A program made the position numbers and the translations under genes. Positions 1 through 12,400 of a stretch of DNA of 64,000 bases are shown piece after piece. Origin of the DNA: Vitellaria paradoxa (taxonomy: Eukaryota; Streptophyta; Magnoliopsida; Ericales; Sapotaceae); assembly GCA_019916065.1 (NCBI GenBank), contig CM034242.1, positions 43,653,010 through 43,717,009 on the forward strand, written 5' to 3'. Each line of letters begins with the position of its first letter. The first letter of the stretch is position 1. The notes under the pieces are model-generated. The model did no database searches and was not told the origin of the DNA. It saw only the letters and a list, made by a program, of their open reading frames with translations.

Positions 1-1220
1 GAGTTGGTATTCCTTCTAGTTAGATACTTTTGAACCTTGTGGACCTCGTGGTCTGTTCTGGTCCTTCTGGACACGTGCAAGCATCTCATATTTTGTCATC
101 TGTGAGAAGCAATTAAAATTTCTCACGTTCCTTTGGTTGGAAAATTTTTGGAGGTGGATGTTTTGGTAGGACACGTGCATTTTGTGAAAATTTGAGGCAT
201 GTGTTCCATAAAGTGCATACTTTTTCACGGTAAATTCAGATGCTTGTGGGATGTTTGACTATTTTTGTTGAAAGCTGCCATTTTTTTAATGACAGGTGGC
301 TTTGGTGATAGGAATAAATGCTTACTAGTTAGGTTGAATTTTAACATGCTATTAGTTACAAACTGTTGAGCAATTATACGATGAAGAAGGAATGACACAT
401 TCTCTTCTCTTGCTGTTTCTGAGTTTCTCCTTCAATTTTCTCTGTATTTGATATTTGTGGAAATCATACAATTCAATTGGGAAATATTCAAGCAGTGCCT
501 TGTTGAGACACCTATGAGAGATAATTACATTGATATTCCTTTGTGCCTCTGCATTGGCGTAGAATTTGGGGTGAACCCCTTCTGTTTGTTGGCAAACATT
601 TTTTCCTAGTGTAAATTTAGCCACGTCTGGGTAGACAACTATGTGCCGGCTATGTTTAGAACATGTAAAAAGTAGAATTACTGTGTTGGGCTTTTATTTA
701 TTTGAGCAGAGAAGAAATTTTTGACAGGATCTTGATTAGTTTAAATATATTTACAATGAGCAAGACTTGTGGTTGAGAGGGTATTGAAGTGAGAATTTCG
801 CATTTGCATGGCTGCGAAAGCTTCTTCTCAGGACATTCTTGACATCATTTTTTCTTTCCATTGAAAATCAATTATAGCCATCTTACTTCCTACATGACAC
901 GATCAATTCGAGTAGGCACTCACCATCTATTTTCGTTGTTCAACTCTTTGACAACACGGAAAAATCATTGCTCAACTTTTTGACAACATGAAAAAAAAAA
1001 AAAAAAAAAAAAACCAAAAGCTTTGCCCCCACTGTAATTTTGTTTACTGATATACGAAATTGTTATGTGGTTAGTAATTATAAATTAGCTGTCTTGTGAC
1101 TAGCATTTCTACTGGGGATGCTGGAGTACCATTGATGGTCCTGCCAAACTGTTGTTTAATAGAAGAGATGTTTGTTCAACATTTAATTTACGCAATTGCT
1201 CGTCTCATGTGTTCTTTCAG
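1..1220. other. No certain exon; probable 5' part or intron of the XS-domain gene
   Basis: No convincing coding exon is visible. The last stretch ends in a pyrimidine-rich tract and TTTCAG at 1214-1220, a good splice acceptor for the exon that follows, so at least the final part should be intron. A short ATG-initiated frame at about 808 (MAAKASSQDILD...) stops after 18 codons and has no support. A run of 22-23 A lies near 990-1012. The missing N-terminal exons of the XS gene are either in this stretch and unrecognised, or left of the window. Confidence 0.4.
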
Positions 1221-2247
1221 CTTATCAAAGGAGTTCTTGGACACTCGGCGCCTGGTGACACATGCGTTCATGTCTCACAAGGTTGGCTTAAGAGCACGGC
1301 ACCTGGGTCTTCACAAAGCCATTTGTGTTCTGTTAGGGTGGAACAGTGTTGCATCCCCTGATGTTATCACATGGGTTCCTGAGCCTCTCCCTGATTTTGA
1401 AGCCAGGGATCAGATAGAGGACCTCATTATCTGGCCGCCAGTTATCGTCATTCATAACAGTTCTATTATCGAGGAGCAGAAAACCATAACTATAGATTCG
1501 CTTGGAGATTTTCTCAGAGGTGAGTTTATAATATTTGTGTTCAGTGCATAATATATGTGATGTCTCAAACCCGGTGAATATTGGGCATGTCTGCGGCTTT
1601 GGAATCTCGCCCGTATATCTGTGTGGTTCCATTTGTGTCGCTTGGTATTGACTGTATAACACAAGTTTTCAATTCTTCAATGCTTGTAAGGTAGTCTGTA
1701 GCACAAAGTCTTGTATTCAGATATTCAACCAATAATTAGATGATTTGCATTGGGTAGGAAGGGTCTGAATGCTAAAATACCATGCACGATCAAATTATGA
1801 TCACTAGAAAGATGGATTTTGATTTGTGTTTGCAATGCATTTTTTATTTTTTTTCGTTCTGTAATGGCAGGTAAAGGTTTTAGTGGGGGGAAGTTTAAGG
1901 CATGCTTTGGGAAGCCCCCAGACCGTAGTATCATAGTGGTGAAGTTCTTGGGCACGTTTCCTGGTCTGCAAGATGCCGAGAGGCTTCATAAATATTTTGC
2001 TGAGAAGAATCGCGGAAGGGCAGATTTTGAGCGAGTGGCTTCGAGTTCCAGTAAAGGCAAAAGCAGTGGCAGCGATGGCGGGGTAGGAGCGAAGCAGGAA
2101 CACGAAGTGGAGGAGCTTGTGCTTTACGGTTACATGGGGATTGCTGAGGACTTGGACAAAGTCGACTTGGATACCAAGAGGAAGTGTTCGATAAAGAGTA
2201 AGAAGGAGATCCAGGAACTTGCAAACGCTCCAGTTAAACCCGAGTGA
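1221..2247 (+). CDS. XS-domain protein, C-terminal part (two exons)
   Basis: Exons are 1221-1519 and 1871-2247. The intron has GTGAG at 1520 and GCAG ending at 1870, and the split codon (G|GT) keeps the frame. The encoded 225 or so residues contain EFLDTRRLVTHAFMSHKVGL, then HLGLHKAICVLLGWNSV, then the DLIIWPPVIVIHN segment that begins an XS domain. The second exon carries GKP...SIIVVKFLGTFPGL and AERLHKYFAEKNRGRADFE, the typical core and end of XS, and closes with EELVLYGYMGIAEDLDKVDL before a stop. XS domains occur in plant RNA-silencing proteins such as SGS3 and are thought to bind RNA. This one resembles the separate XS proteins of the Arabidopsis At3g22430 type, from memory, rather than SGS3, because no coiled coil follows. 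A role in silencing is inference. The start is missing. No frame error is seen, unlike the neighbour downstream, with which it converges. Confidence 0.8.
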
Positions 2248-2254
2248 GAGAGAG

Positions 2255-2277
2255 AAAAAAAAAGGGGGGGGGGGGGG
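2255..2277. repeat. A9-G14 homopolymer junction in 3'UTR
   Basis: Nine A followed directly by fourteen G, just after the XS stop codon. It is one of at least five A- or T-run/G-run junctions in the window (others at 5465, 39912, 48142 and 56474). Confidence 0.9.
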
Positions 2278-3454
2278 CTTACAACTCCCTCAACTGAAAT
2301 ATGTGTGTGGCTGTGTAATAAGCTAATATAAGCTTAGATTCTCTGTTTGAAATCTTGGTTCTATTCCTATTTTCCCTTGGAAGACCTTATATGCTGTCAT
2401 AGGTTGAACAAATCTTGAGCCTGCATCTTTATATTTTAATGAGTACTTGCTCTTAATTATTATTTTTGATATTCTCCCAATGGTTTGGAAGGGAGGTACA
2501 AAGCTGTATCGGAATGGTGGTTTTGCAGGGCTTGTTTGATGATGTTGCTTTTATTTTTTTTTATGTTTTAACTTTTTTTTTTCTTCTTTTTTTATTTGGT
2601 TGTCGTTTTGTTTTTTTGGTGAAATAAAAACTGAAATTGCATTTGAAAATATAATTTTGTTTACAGTAACTAATTTTTTTATTCTAATAAATAATTAATT
2701 TTATTAGCTTTTTTAAAAATATATAGTATAATCTAATTAATTATTAATTTAACTAACTAAATTAAATTACTTTAATTATATTATTCACTAAAATAATGTA
2801 ATTTGATAAATATAATATATATTAAATATAAATTGAATGAAATATTTCAAATTAATTCAAATAATTTAATTATATTATTTATTAAAAATAATTTAATAAA
2901 ATATTTAAATAAAATGATTCATTTTAATATGATGTAACAAAAATGGACAAAATGTTAAAATTGTTTTCTTTATAGCCCCGAAAAAAAAAAAAAAAGATCA
3001 AAAACACTTTTTTAATTTTCGTTTATGTTTTTTGTTTTTATTTTTTCTAAAACAAAAAAAAATAAATTTAATAGACCTGCTTTAGTTGTCAGTTTTTAAA
3101 AATTTGTAAACACAAACATCAAAACAGTAAATATATACGTTGCCAAACGGGACACAATGTTGCATATAACAAACTATAGGTATTGATTTACCCCCCATAT
3201 GTTGAACCTGAAAGAATTCTGTGCAGTGACAATTATAAACATTTTGCTCTCAAATTCTTTCTGGATAACCATTACAAGAAACAATCATCTGCCGTGTGTA
3301 TAGATACAGAGATGCATACAGAGAAGGAAAAGCTTGCAAATTAATAGATACATATGTGCATACAAGTCAGTTGTCTACCTTGTCATCCTGGGACCCTACA
3401 TTTGGTGGGGCCAACGTGCTTTTTAAAGCTACGTACAATTTTTTTTTGCAAGTT
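2278..3454. other. Convergent intergenic region, AT-rich
   Basis: Separates the 3' ends of the XS gene (+) and the PDR transporter (-). About 2550-3150 is low-complexity A/T with T-rich and A-rich blocks and a terminal CCAAACGGGAC, which may be a decayed MITE. No gene or RNA was recognised. Confidence 0.6.
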
Positions 3455-6400
3455 CTAAAGCAGGGGAGAGAATTCTGAGAGCCTCCAAGGCTGCTTCTTA
3501 TCGCCTTGGAAGTTAAGATACTTGATGCCATAAGCAAAGACCAAGAGAAAGAGGAGGACCCAACCAATGTGAGCCGCCGCCACAGCTCCGAGGAAATCAT
3601 AGTCATAACCTAGGAACTTGTTAAGGTAAACCCTCGCCGGGACTGCACCAGCTCCGGGTATTTCAACCCGGTCCGCCTTATCACCCACCTGAGATGCCAC
3701 GAGGCCATAGATGGTCCATGCCACCGGGGAAGCCCAGTAGTACCATCTCCACCATATTGGGATTTGCTGCAAATGTAAAACGTCCAAGGCATTTGTATCA
3801 GTTCCTCCTAATAGATGACACCATATAGATGATAATGTAAAGCCTGTTTCTCACTTCCAAAAAACCCATGATTCATTGTTACAAGTACTTGGCTACGGAG
3901 TTGGAAACTTCCTATTTTCCAATAAAAATGTTGGCCAAATTAACCAGAAATTACAACTATACGTGTTGACAATATTTTAGTATATATATTTCAAATTGTG
4001 ATACACTAAAGTTCTAGCATACTAAATTTGACGATCTAAACTTTTATTTATATTATATTTTTATCAGAAGATACCTCTGAAAATGGCGAATTGATAATAA
4101 ATTATGTGACAATAACCATTAAGTTTAAAATTTTATGAAAGAACAATGAATAAAGATTCGCACCAAACAAATAGTGCACTACTTTATTTTTTATTTATTT
4201 AATTGTTTTAAAAATAAAGTCACTTTATATTACAAATATTTTAATAATATGATGACCTTAAACATTTTAGGATATAAGCGTACAACGATCCCGTTTTCAT
4301 TTTGACATTAGTCCGGCCTCTTTTTATTTTAGAGAAGAGAAGAAGTTTAAAGAAATGGATATGCATATTTTAAAGCACAATTTTTTCCCTTTGTAATTTT
4401 TCATATATAAATTGTACTAAAATAATACTTCTTAAAAAAAAAAATAAGATGAACGTACCGTCCTGGGAATCATGAACCCGGAGAAGAGATTCCAGAAACT
4501 GAGGAAGAAGGACATGGAAATAGCAGCAATCTGGAAATTTGGTGTGAGAGCGACAAGCATCATCCCATACAATGTGAAGTAGAGAAAGCACATATATACA
4601 TAGTAGTAGAACCACAAGAACTTGCCAAATTGCCAATGGAACCCAATCATTGAGTAAAGGACCACGCTATAAACGAAGGTTTGGATCGCGACATAAATGG
4701 TCTCTATTGCCACCTGCAGGGCATGCATATATTATTAGAAACTTATCAGTATCAATTTCTGGGATCAAACTCTGGAATCAACTTCTCTGCCGGTAAAGGA
4801 AAGATCGTCTATATCTGACTCTCTCTAGGCACCGCAATACAAAAATCACAATGCAGGACTCTTGTGCACTAAGTTACCCTTTCATGAGTCAAAATTTATT
4901 CCGAGTCCTTAAATTTTCACCTGAGCCAATGCGTAAGGCAATGCTGAATACATCCCAGCTGCTCTTTCACGGTAGAAAACTGTTCTTTCTATACCCACAA
5001 TAGCCTGAACTCCTGAAGCGTTGGATCCTCCAAGAAACATGACAGCAATATACATAGCTCCTAGTAAATTTAGCAGATCTTGCTGTGTCTGCCTGTTGGA
5101 AACACCAGGTGGTTTCTTGTAAGATGAAATATAATTAAGAAGCATATATATATATATATAGTTCCCACAAATGTGGTGACACGACTTACGTCTTTTCTCC
5201 TTTCTGCCAGAAAATAACTCCAAAGATAATACCAATAATTGTTGTTATGAGGAAACGGATGGCGTTGTACTGTGGATTCCTCCAGTAAGACCAATGCTGT
5301 TTCCAGAAGCAAGCTATGCATTGAGTAATGAAGGGCTGTGAGTATTTGGTTGGAAAATACAAGTCCTGGGACCCTGGCGCTGCGGTGCTCAGATCTTTGA
5401 TGAGTTCTTCATTCCTCCTGACAAACAGAGTTTATTATTGCAAGACTTTCTTTCTTTCCTTTTATTTTTTTTTTTTTTTGGGGGGGGGGGGGAGGGGGAG
5501 GTTGGGCGACTAAAAAAATAGGCAAGGACAAGTAGGCCCTGTTTGTTTCGATATATTTTTCTTTTTTTGAAAAATGTTTTACATTGAATAAAGTCGAATT
5601 GTTGTATTTCACATACTGATACAAATCAGATTTGGCATAGATCGCTGCAAAATCCACACCAAGTTGTGCCTCAACTGCTGAGTGGTGACCTCCAGCATCC
5701 ATGTGGCAGGATTGGTGCCATCTGAAATTTTGGGTAACCCACCAATAGACTGCAATAAGTGGCAGACATTAGTAATTTTATTTGACAAAGGTGTCAGCAA
5801 GGCACAGATACAAGACAACGACACGCCAAAGTGAACATTGATTTCAAAAAAGTATCAGCACACAAGAAATTAATAATTTTTTTTTTCATAGGTATACATG
5901 AAAATAGCCCAATAATTTTTATATTATAAATATATAATTTTAATTTATATCTATTTCAAAAATCCTTCTCATAGATAAATTGGATATTGTTTTTTGGATT
6001 TAAAATACCTAACTTCAAAAAAAAAAAAAATAAATTAATTAAATAAATTAAAGCATATGGGACTAATAGATATAAATTTATGTTGTTCTCATCTTGTTAT
6101 TTGATTTCAAATTTTGAATTTTTTTTTTTTCAAAGTCATACTTTGAACTTTTAAACTCACAAACATTGTCTAAGTGACGGATGTGTGTCCTTCAAGCGTT
6201 TGAAGAGCATCTAGTTTAAAGAGTAAACATAAAAGTAATAACACATTTAGACAAGGATTTGGCATGTGTCGGGAATGTATTTGATGCGTATCAGTTTCTC
6301 ACACCGAAGTAACATGGGTGCAACACCTTAGAAGTGTTGGTGCTTCTTAGATTGCCCTGCATTAACACAAGCATTTTTAAAAGAAACCAAGCTTGCAAAT

Positions 6401-9400
6401 GAGATGGTACTCACGTCAAAGTATTCTATCAGCAGGTGAGAACGTCGGCCAAGAGGTCCGGCATAAATGACTTGCCCTCCTCTTTTCATCAATAACAGCT
6501 GCAGGAAGATAATATATAAACCAAGTTAAAAAGAAGTGTAATGATGACAACACAGTCACAACATTCCACATGCCAGAATGAAATTTGGAACTACCTCATC
6601 AAAAGCTTCAAAAATGTCTATGCTTGGCTGGTGAATAGTGCAGATGACGGTTCTGCCTGTATCCACTGTGTTTCTCACAGTTTCGCATCACAATCGCAGC
6701 CGCTCTAGCATCGAGCCCTGATGTTGGCTCATCCATGAAGATGATGGACGGATTTGCAACCAGTTCTACGGCTATAGTCAGCCTCTTTCTCTGCTCAGTA
6801 GAGAGACCATCTACTCCTGGAAGACCAACTAGAGCATCTCTTATTGGTTTCAATTCAAACCAGCTCCATTACTTCCTCAACAAACATCTAAAGCATGATA
6901 GCAGACAGCACAATTAGCACTTTCTGACTAGAGAATAAACATACATGATAGCTGAGTTTTAGCTCCAATGTAAGAGCCAAGTCTTCTTGATTGTTAGTTT
7001 CTTGCCTCAAAAACATGATTAACAACATTGACAATCTACAGTGCAGTAAATCCACCCCTAAGGCCGCCCTCACCACAGCATCTGCGATGTTGATTATGTT
7101 TAAAACATTGTAAACAGCAGTACAACAAAACCGCCTCAAGGTGGCGGTTACTACTGCATTCACAGTTGTGGTTCTGTCCAGAAGTTCTGAATCTCCTTGT
7201 AAGCCGCTTGTGAAACTGTTTGAGCAGTTTGGATTTGATTTGATTTGTTTTGTTACCAAATTAGCAGATGAGGCTTCTTTCTTGGTGGCAAAGGTTTCCA
7301 AGGGATATGTGATGTGAGGATATACACAGCCATATCTTCTGTAGAGATTTGACTTTCAATAGTTTCAATTAGAAACAATTACATTGAGATTTGAGAGTTA
7401 TGTGCATATGTGGAGAGGATCTGAAGATCAACTTAGCGCTTGAACGGTTCATCAAAAACATCGACCAACATTGTCCATCTTTAGAGAAGTTAAATCTTGA
7501 ACACCTTTGGTGGGTTCTAGCTGGGTTCAAGAACCAGGTAAATCCACAAGTGTTGGTGTACTACAAGTTCTAGCGAATAAGAGTAGAGTTATGTGTTAAC
7601 AGATTATACTTTATTCCGAAATACGAGGGGTTTATGTTTTAACTTTTAAACTAGGGGAGAGTTTTTGGGACAAACTCCAATACGGAAAAGTGTAGTTATC
7701 CCTTTTATGTTTCAAAATTATTGTATTTGTGTTCGTGTTCATATCATGTCTGTATACCCTATTCGTATCGGTGCTTCTTTGCAGGTATCAAGGAAAAAAA
7801 AATCATACCTTTCGTGTTTCCTTCTTTACATTAGGAGCTAGGCGCAACCAGGCAGAGTATACAATCGATTCGTAAACAGTAACTTGTGGAGAATGAATAT
7901 CATTTTGTTCGCAATAACCACTGACACGAGCAATGTTGCTTGGTTCTTTGGATAACCAGAAATGCTGATAGTTCCTTCAATATAACCGCCTGTTTTTCTT
8001 CCAGCTAGCACATCCATTAATGTTGTTTTTCCAGCACCAGTAACACCCACCAATGCTGTGAGGATACCAGGCCTGAATGCACCGCTGACATCTCGTAACA
8101 GTTGGAGACGGGTGTCTTCAATTCCATGTTTCTTCATTTCCTGATGAACAAAACCATATTGTAACAAACTTTTGAATTAGACTCTGGACTTCTGTAAAAT
8201 AGCACAAAGCTTCTTTAGAAAATTGTATTCTGGCATGTTAAACATTTTAATGGAAATATTGTAGTAAGATTCAGAATTGAGATGCACAGTGATTTAGAAG
8301 AAGAAAACTCAACCAACCTATCCAGTTTCAGATCATTAGACATTTGGTGGATGGATAACATTAATTTTAAATTTTAATTGGTTTAGACAGTTATGTTAGT
8401 TAGCTAAACACTGAAGAAAAAAAAATATCAATAGTTAAGCTGCATGTATCAAATTCTTTTACGAAAAACTCTTATCAAATTTCTTGGAACTTAAGAAATT
8501 ATTTCCATGTTTGCTATCTCGGATGAGGACCATAGAAAACACAAAATAACCAAATCTAGTCAAAGTCAAAACTCAAAGAGCACCCCTAATAATTGCGCCG
8601 TTGTGCTTAGGCTAGTTCATGGCTTATTAGGAATAGAAAGCATTCTCATCATATTTTGCAGCAGTGACATTGCACATATTAGTGAGCTTGTTCTATGTTT
8701 TGTAAGGAGAATAATCTTGTCCTTTGAGAATAATAAAAAATCTGTTAGACAATATGTTATGTAGTTATCAGTATTCAGAAACACGCAAATTCATTGGCTT
8801 ATCAAATTATCTATCTAGCCATGAAAGTGACTTACAGGGGGCATATCAACATAGTAATTAATGTGATCAATGCAAGTGATAAAGGCCGGAAGGGCAACAC
8901 CATTCCTCTCCTGCCAGTTGCACTCTCTTCGACACTTAAGTTGTCATTGCCTGGAGTGTTTCTAACTACCATATTGATACCTGTAATCATTCAGGCTGAA
9001 TCAGCAACATGTACGAGAAAAACCACAAACACCTATGTAAATCTAATAATAGTGACGTTCTAATATTTATGAGATTCATAAGCTGGAAAATATGGGGGAG
9101 GGAACTAATAATGGGTCGAGTAACGTTTTAGTTCACACTGCTAGTCCTGTAATTGTGTTAATATGAAGCAAGTATAGCATGTAGATCAATTAGCCTAGTT
9201 AAAATTTTCAAGGGATAAGGGAGCTACAATATTTAACCTTCAAACAACGGGCCGGTAGATGCTGAACTCCTATCAGTGGCTGTCCTTCTATTAGATAGGG
9301 GCTGCTCTTTTTCTTGGTGTCATCATTCTCATCCACGATACAGATTTAGAATCTCCCAAAGCTGCATTTTAATTTTGAGGAATTGTCAAATCAGAGTCAG

Positions 9401-12400
9401 ATTCCATGACTGGAAGAGAGACTACAGAGTTTTATCTTACGATTCAAGTAGGTCAGTGCTGCTATGAAGCAGATATTGAAGAGTACAGAAAATCCTAAGA
9501 GCACAATGACCAAACCCAATACATATAATCATTTACAAACATGCCCCTGGCCTTGAGAAGAACCTTTCCAACTGTAGGTTCAGGAAACCTTGGGTCGCTA
9601 TTTCGCTGTAAAAACAAATAAATTAGAATCTCTTAAGCTATTTGAGTAATGAAAGTTGCAGAATTGAGCTAAAATAAAGAGGAAATCAATTGCTTAAATG
9701 ATATATAATAGCGAAGTTTACCGCGCTCCATCTTTATCAAGAAATTCGTTTATGGCTATGGCATTCTGTCCATACATCATAGGAGAAATATAATAGCCCC
9801 AAATCATCCACGGCTCAATGTCATCTGCAGGTGCATACCGTTGGGTTTATAATTATAATTTCGCAAATTAGTGAACAAAATAGTGAATTCAATTCTATAA
9901 TCTTAGATATTGGCTAGGATGTCATGGAGTATAGGAGTGAAGGTTTTTTATGTCCGAAGATGCTGAGAGCTGATTTGTTGCAAAAAGCTATTATGGGAAG
10001 TTTGCTTGAAGTATGCTCAAGCGAGCTGCAAATTCACATTTTTTAAAATGTGTGTGAAAACATATTGTATCTGAAATTTTAAGTTTTATACCCTGGGAGA
10101 CACCTAAGGAAGGTTTCTTAGTGTCCAAGAAGGTTGGGAGCGCCATTGGGAGGGTTTCCTACCACTAAAGGAATTGGAAATCATGAGAGTTTTTACCGTG
10201 ATCCCATCTAAGATTAGAATAGTTTCATCCTCTATACTATATAAGGAGACATACTTCTAGGCCCTAGGGTCTAAAGCATGTATTCCTCTATAGAGAAGAA
10301 TATTATATTATGTATTGTGCTTCAAGAGACCTCTCTCAACCTAGCCAAGAAATTTTATTTTTTAAATTCTGTGCGTGTGCTCTTTGAAGGCGTTCAATGG
10401 TGTAAGCCTATTTTTATCAACGGCGGGTGAAGATTCTTCTTCATGTATTGGAGAAGGCGTCCATTCTGATTGGTGCGAAAATGATAGGAAGTGTAGATTG
10501 TGTATACTACTGTAGTTTTTGTAACCATTTGCACAAAGTGCAAATATTTAGTCTTTGTGACTTGAAGATTTTTTCACCCTTGTTTGTGAAGGATTTTTCT
10601 TATTTATTTTTTGTGTTTCAATCTCTTTATTTTCTGCATTATGAGATTGATAAGTTACTATTTCATAACTAGAAAGGGCAAAATTTCATAAGCAATAAAA
10701 GTTTACTAAGCGATATGGCAAATATGATACATTCTCAAGGCCAGTTCAATAATTTTCACCATTTGTCCAAGACATCAACTACTTCTGTTTATTTGTGTTC
10801 TACAGAATGAGTTTACTTTCAAAATTTTATCAGTTGTACAAATTACAAAGACGGTAAATATTAACCTTTTGAGACAATGATCCACCAAGGACTAGAACCA
10901 TTAGCAACGCAAAGGTACCGAGAGTGGTTGCAACAACTTTTGTTCTTCCAACGGCTGAAATGGAACGGAAGAGGGACAAAGCCATCTGATGTACACCAAA
11001 TAATGCCAAGAATTGGCGGAAGAACCTGAACAATGTTAAGTTAGGACATAACAGATGAATCTGTGACTGTATGATTTCACCAGTTATGGATGATGCTTGA
11101 ATTTACATTGATTCATTTATGGCCTTGAACTAACATACTATGTCTTCAACATGAAAATCTACTAATTTACATTAAGAAATGGAAGTGTGAGGGCATACCT
11201 ACTGGCAGCAGGAGCAAACCCAGTAGTATAGTATGTGAGAATGATCCATATTCCTGATTCAAGAAGTGAGAGGGGGAGCCGAAGAAGCCAAATAGGTAAT
11301 GCAAAAGCCCATGCCGGGTAAAACAGGGAATCCCTCTGTTTATAGAACACAGGAAGCGTCATAATGGTCAATGCAAGCTCAGCCATCCCATTAAACATCA
11401 CGTTCATGAGACTGAAAAAAAGGGCACATAAAATTACTTCCATCTTCTAGGTGACCAGATTCATCTCTGTTCTAAAGAAAACAGTGAAGGCAATTATTGA
11501 CATAATCGTAATCTGAGTAGTCTTGAATATGTAGAGAAAAGAGTTGCGTTTCCATCAGTAACCACTCCCTCGCCAAACAGGCCTTCAATAGATCCTTCTT
11601 GGAAGATACCATACTTCTCAGTCACAAGTGCAGCAGGATGGACTCTGTTTCTATCGTATGGAATTCCCAGTTCATCATAAAGTTTCTGCCCGACGTGGAA
11701 GGAGCTGAAATGTTCCACGAACTCGTTTACTGAAATATATCTGTAAGGTTCATCCTTTTTGAACCAATACTGCTCTTGGTCTTTCTTAGAAGTAACCTCC
11801 TGAAGAAAATCTGCAACTCCTTTCCTTTCTGGGCATTTGAATCCCACACTCTCAAAGAACTCAAGAACATTCTCACGTGGACCTTGGTACACAATTTGGC
11901 CCTCAGAAAGCAGAATAATATCATCGAAAAGATCATAAGTTTCAGGTGCAGGTTGCAGAAGAGAGATTAGCATGGTTACTTCCATGATATGACCATTTGT
12001 CTCATACATTGATAATTTGGAAAGTGGTCGAACTGTCAAGACCAGTTGAGATTTCATCCATGAAAAAGACTTTGGGCGGGCCCAACCAACATTTCTCCTA
12101 AAATAAGAGAATAAAGAAAAAAAAAAAAAAAAAAGGGAAAACAAAAGAGGCCGAAACAAATCTTTGTTACATTTTTATCACATATGTGAGCTCGGTTAGC
12201 ACAGGCTTCATCAGAAAATGGAATAAAAGACAGAGCATAGAATCTTAATTTGCATGTTAAATTACCCTTGGCATCATTGTACTTTACCACCATTCACCAA
12301 TTTTACTTCAGAACCTGAACTTAAGTCACCACACTTCGGCCCTTGCATTTTTAAATTGCTCCACTTTGCCCCCCTTTAACAATTGTTGTTAAAAAAAAAA

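Noticed and set aside
8507..9063. Plus-strand ORFs of 85-89 residues
   Set aside because: They lie over PDR exon 12 and its introns in the wrong orientation and show no recognisable motif.
11162..11443. A separate exon starting after a perfect-looking TTTTTTTCAG acceptor near 11412
   Set aside because: The sequence before it reads in the PDR frame ([14 protein letters not shown]..., ALFFSLMNV) once three one-base gaps are allowed, so CTTTTTTTCAGTCTC is coding (LFFSL) and the exon is continuous from 12097 to 11199.
11494..12159. 221-residue ORF as an independent protein
   Set aside because: It is the middle of PDR exon 7 read through intron sequence at its N-terminus and past indels at its C-terminus.
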